Source: Methanothrix sp.
Lineage (GTDB): Archaea > Halobacteriota > Methanosarcinia > Methanotrichales > Methanotrichaceae
Length of the DNA: 7,055 nt
Direction: 5' to 3'
Assembly: GCA_012798025.1 (NCBI GenBank)
Contig: JAAZNX010000190.1
Location: 1-7,055, forward strand
The notes below the pieces were generated by a model, which was not told the origin of the DNA, ran no database searches, and worked only from the letters and a program-made list of their open reading frames with translations. Below, piece by piece: positions 5,726 through 7,055 of the stretch (within the stretch, counting starts at the first letter, position 1; the number at the start of each line of letters is the position of its first letter). A program made the position numbers and the translations under genes.

Positions 5726-6577
5726 TCACGCCTTCAGCGCCTCAGCGATCAGTGGCGCAACTGAGACTGTGCTCACGCCCCTGTCCAGAGTGTCCGTAGC
5801 CAGCACCGCCTTGACACCTGATCGGTAGAGCTTCAGAACGGCCGATCCAGTCAATACAGGATGAACTGCTGCCAGGTAGACCGATCTTGCCCCCTGCTGG
5901 CGGAGGAGCGAGATGGCCGTGGCCATCGTGCCGCCGGTTGCTATCATGTCGTCGAAGATGACCACATCCCTGCCCATAACCTCCAGCTCCACTGGCGCCA
6001 TTGAGACCTCTGTGCCTGAGAGCCTCGTCTTTTGCAGGTAATCGCATTGCACCCCAAGGCGCGAGGCAGCAGCCTTGGCCATAGCCACTGCACCTTTGTC
6101 TGGGGATATGACCACTGCATCCTCCAGGCCCATTGAACGGATCCCGTCTGCCAGAAGCGGTGTGGCGTCCAAATTCTGGGCCTGGCACCGGAAATGCGAG
6201 ATGATGGACGTGGCATGGATGTTCACCAGATGGACCCGTCCATTCTCGAGGAAGGGATTGAGTGCAGTGGCCACTGCTCTTGCAGTCATGGGCTCGCCGG
6301 GCTTGAAGATCTTGTCCTGGCGAGCATAGCCGAAGTACGGTATGACAAGTGATATCTTCTTTCCCTGACATATATCCAGGAGCTGCAACAGAAAAACGAG
6401 GTCTTGATCTGTGGGCGTAGATTGGATTATAGCTACCTCGTCTTCCAGCGGCGTCACAACCTGTGTGTACGACTCTCCGTCCGGAAATGTCTTGTAATCG
6501 CAAAGAGCCAGCTCTTGTCCTAAAATGGCCGCAACCCTTCCAGCTAAAAGCTGGGAGGCAGGCCCTCCGATGATCAT
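5726..6577 (-). CDS. prs: Ribose-phosphate pyrophosphokinase (PRPP synthetase)
   Basis: Prs transfers pyrophosphate from ATP to ribose 5-phosphate to make PRPP, the precursor for nucleotides, histidine, tryptophan and, in methanogens, methanopterin. The 283-residue length matches archaeal Prs (about 285) rather than the roughly 315 of bacterial enzymes. Visible motifs are FPDGESY (31-37), the YFGYARQDK segment that contacts ATP (81-89), the His-containing NIHATS (119-124), Lys183 and Arg185 in QKTRL (the flexible catalytic loop), and the PRPP-binding loop DDMIATGGT (209-217). MIIGGPAS is the expected N-terminus, and ATG 6577 follows a perfect Shine-Dalgarno site. The gene begins 9 bp after the stop of the upstream pmbA/tldE gene, so the two form an operon. 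aroC follows after about 190 bp. The assignment is firm. Confidence 0.97.
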   Translation of the reverse strand: MIIGGPASQLLAGRVAAILGQELALCDYKTFPDGESYTQVVTPLEDEVAIIQSTPTDQDLVFLLQLLDICQGKKISLVIPYFGYARQDKIFKPGEPMTARAVATALNPFLENGRVHLVNIHATSIISHFRCQAQNLDATPLLADGIRSMGLEDAVVISPDKGAVAMAKAAASRLGVQCDYLQKTRLSGTEVSMAPVELEVMGRDVVIFDDMIATGGTMATAISLLRQQGARSVYLAAVHPVLTGSAVLKLYRSGVKAVLATDTLDRGVSTVSVAPLIAEALKA

Positions 6578-6580
6578 AAA

Positions 6581-6588
6581 ACCTCCTT
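6581..6588 (-). promoter_or_regulatory. Strong, close-set Shine-Dalgarno site of prs
   Basis: Read on the minus strand this is AAGGAGGT, followed by only TTT before ATG 6577. It overlaps the TAA stop of pmbA/tldE (6587-6589), so ribosomes finishing that gene sit on the prs binding site. The 3-base spacing is shorter than usual. Confidence 0.75.
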
Positions 6589-7055
6589 AGCTGCCTATAA
6601 CTTTCATCCTGACCTTTGCCGTAGGCGTGACTATGGCTCCCACAGAACGCACATCAGTGCCAAGCTCGATATCCAGCAGAATCTCGAAGATATTCCCTGC
6701 AAGCATCAGGGACCGGATGGGCTTTGGATCCTCCCCAGGCGCTATGTAAAAGACGTTCCTCGCTTCGACAGAGAAGTCGCCGGATATTGGATTAGCTGTA
6801 TGAGCTCCGATGAGACCATTTACCAGATATCCTTCTGCCTCAGCGAAAAGATCATGGGCAGCAGGAGAGCTCATAATTGTATTTCGTATGCCAACGCGCG
6901 GAACATCCGAGTATCCGGAGCGCACAGCGTTGCCTGTGGACTTTACGCCATCTTTTCCAGCTGTGTAGCTGTCGTATAGGAAGCCCAGCAAAATGCCGTC
7001 TTCGACCAGGACGTTCCTCTGAGAGGGCACGCCTTCGCCATCAAAAGATGAGGAA
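6587..7055 (-). CDS. pmbA: PmbA/TldE-family protein, C-terminal part (gene runs off the right edge)
   Basis: TldD and PmbA (TldE) form a heteromeric metalloprotease that trims small peptides in bacteria (microcin B17 maturation, CcdA degradation); the role of archaeal homologues is poorly known. The last 155 residues are visible. The frame is open through the window edge, and residues before the GTG at 7028-7030 (FDGEG) still match the family, so that GTG is internal. Typical features are FDGEGVPSQRNVLVEDG, GFLYDSYTAGKDG, KSTGNAVRSGY, ISGDFSVEARN and the C-terminal AGNIFEILLDIELGTDVRSVG. The GDFS and AGN-ELL-type segments resemble PmbA/TldE more than TldD. The metal-binding HExxxH motif belongs to TldD, so this chain should be the non-catalytic partner; tldD may lie upstream, outside the window. 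It is the gene before prs in the operon. Confidence 0.9.
   Translation of the reverse strand, partial: SSSFDGEGVPSQRNVLVEDGILLGFLYDSYTAGKDGVKSTGNAVRSGYSDVPRVGIRNTIMSSPAAHDLFAEAEGYLVNGLIGAHTANPISGDFSVEARNVFYIAPGEDPKPIRSLMLAGNIFEILLDIELGTDVRSVGAIVTPTAKVRMKVIGS

Noticed and set aside
5742..6503. 253-codon minus-strand frame within prs
   Set aside because: It is a different frame of the same strand as an intact, motif-complete Prs. Its length reflects codon bias, and its product is low-complexity Gly/His/Arg-rich.
7028..7030. GTG as the start of the pmbA/tldE-like gene
   Set aside because: The frame stays open to the window edge and upstream codons (FDGEG) match the family, so the true start is outside the window.

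Overview
The window looks like chromosomal DNA from a euryarchaeal methanogen. The information-processing genes are archaeal (TFS, a single PCNA, the primase large subunit PriL). The MoeA is an archaeal fusion type, Prs is the short archaeal form, and the promoters have TATA boxes, some apparently driving leaderless mRNAs. By eye the coding DNA is moderately GC-rich and the intergenic DNA AT-rich. This would fit a Methanothrix/Methanosaeta-like member of the Methanosarcinales or a relative, but that placement is an inference and no gene here is diagnostic of genus.

Layout. (1) Bases 1-1869, plus strand: the 3' end of tfs (transcript-cleavage factor), then pcn and priL, with pcn and priL joined by an ATGA overlap. 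This is a transcription/replication cluster. (2) Bases 1832-3601, minus strand: a MoeA-type molybdenum/tungsten cofactor enzyme fused to a C-terminal periplasmic-binding-protein-like domain. Its 3' end overlaps the 3' end of priL by 38 bp. (3) Bases 3602-3720: a divergent, AT-rich control region with a TATA box on each side, both placed for leaderless transcripts, and three similar 16-bp dyads in helical phase. (4) Bases 3721-4337, plus strand: a two-gene module of a four-helix membrane protein (DUF2178-like) and a 70-residue Cro/CI-type repressor, again joined by an ATGA overlap. (5) Bases 4391-7055, minus strand: pmbA/tldE (entering from beyond the right edge), prs and aroC, read in that order.

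How the genes work together. PCNA and primase are replication-fork proteins, and TFS rescues stalled RNA polymerase. MoeA inserts Mo or W into molybdopterin, which methanogens need for formylmethanofuran dehydrogenase. Prs makes PRPP and AroC makes chorismate; the two products meet in tryptophan synthesis. The membrane protein/repressor pair is the least understood part. With the phased dyads in front of it, it looks like a self-regulated membrane-sensor or immunity switch, and it is the best candidate here for an undescribed system.

No gap exceeds 300 bases. The largest are 5534-5725 (a direct repeat and a possible aroC promoter) and 3602-3720 (the divergent control region). I saw no tRNA, rRNA, CRISPR array or insertion sequence.
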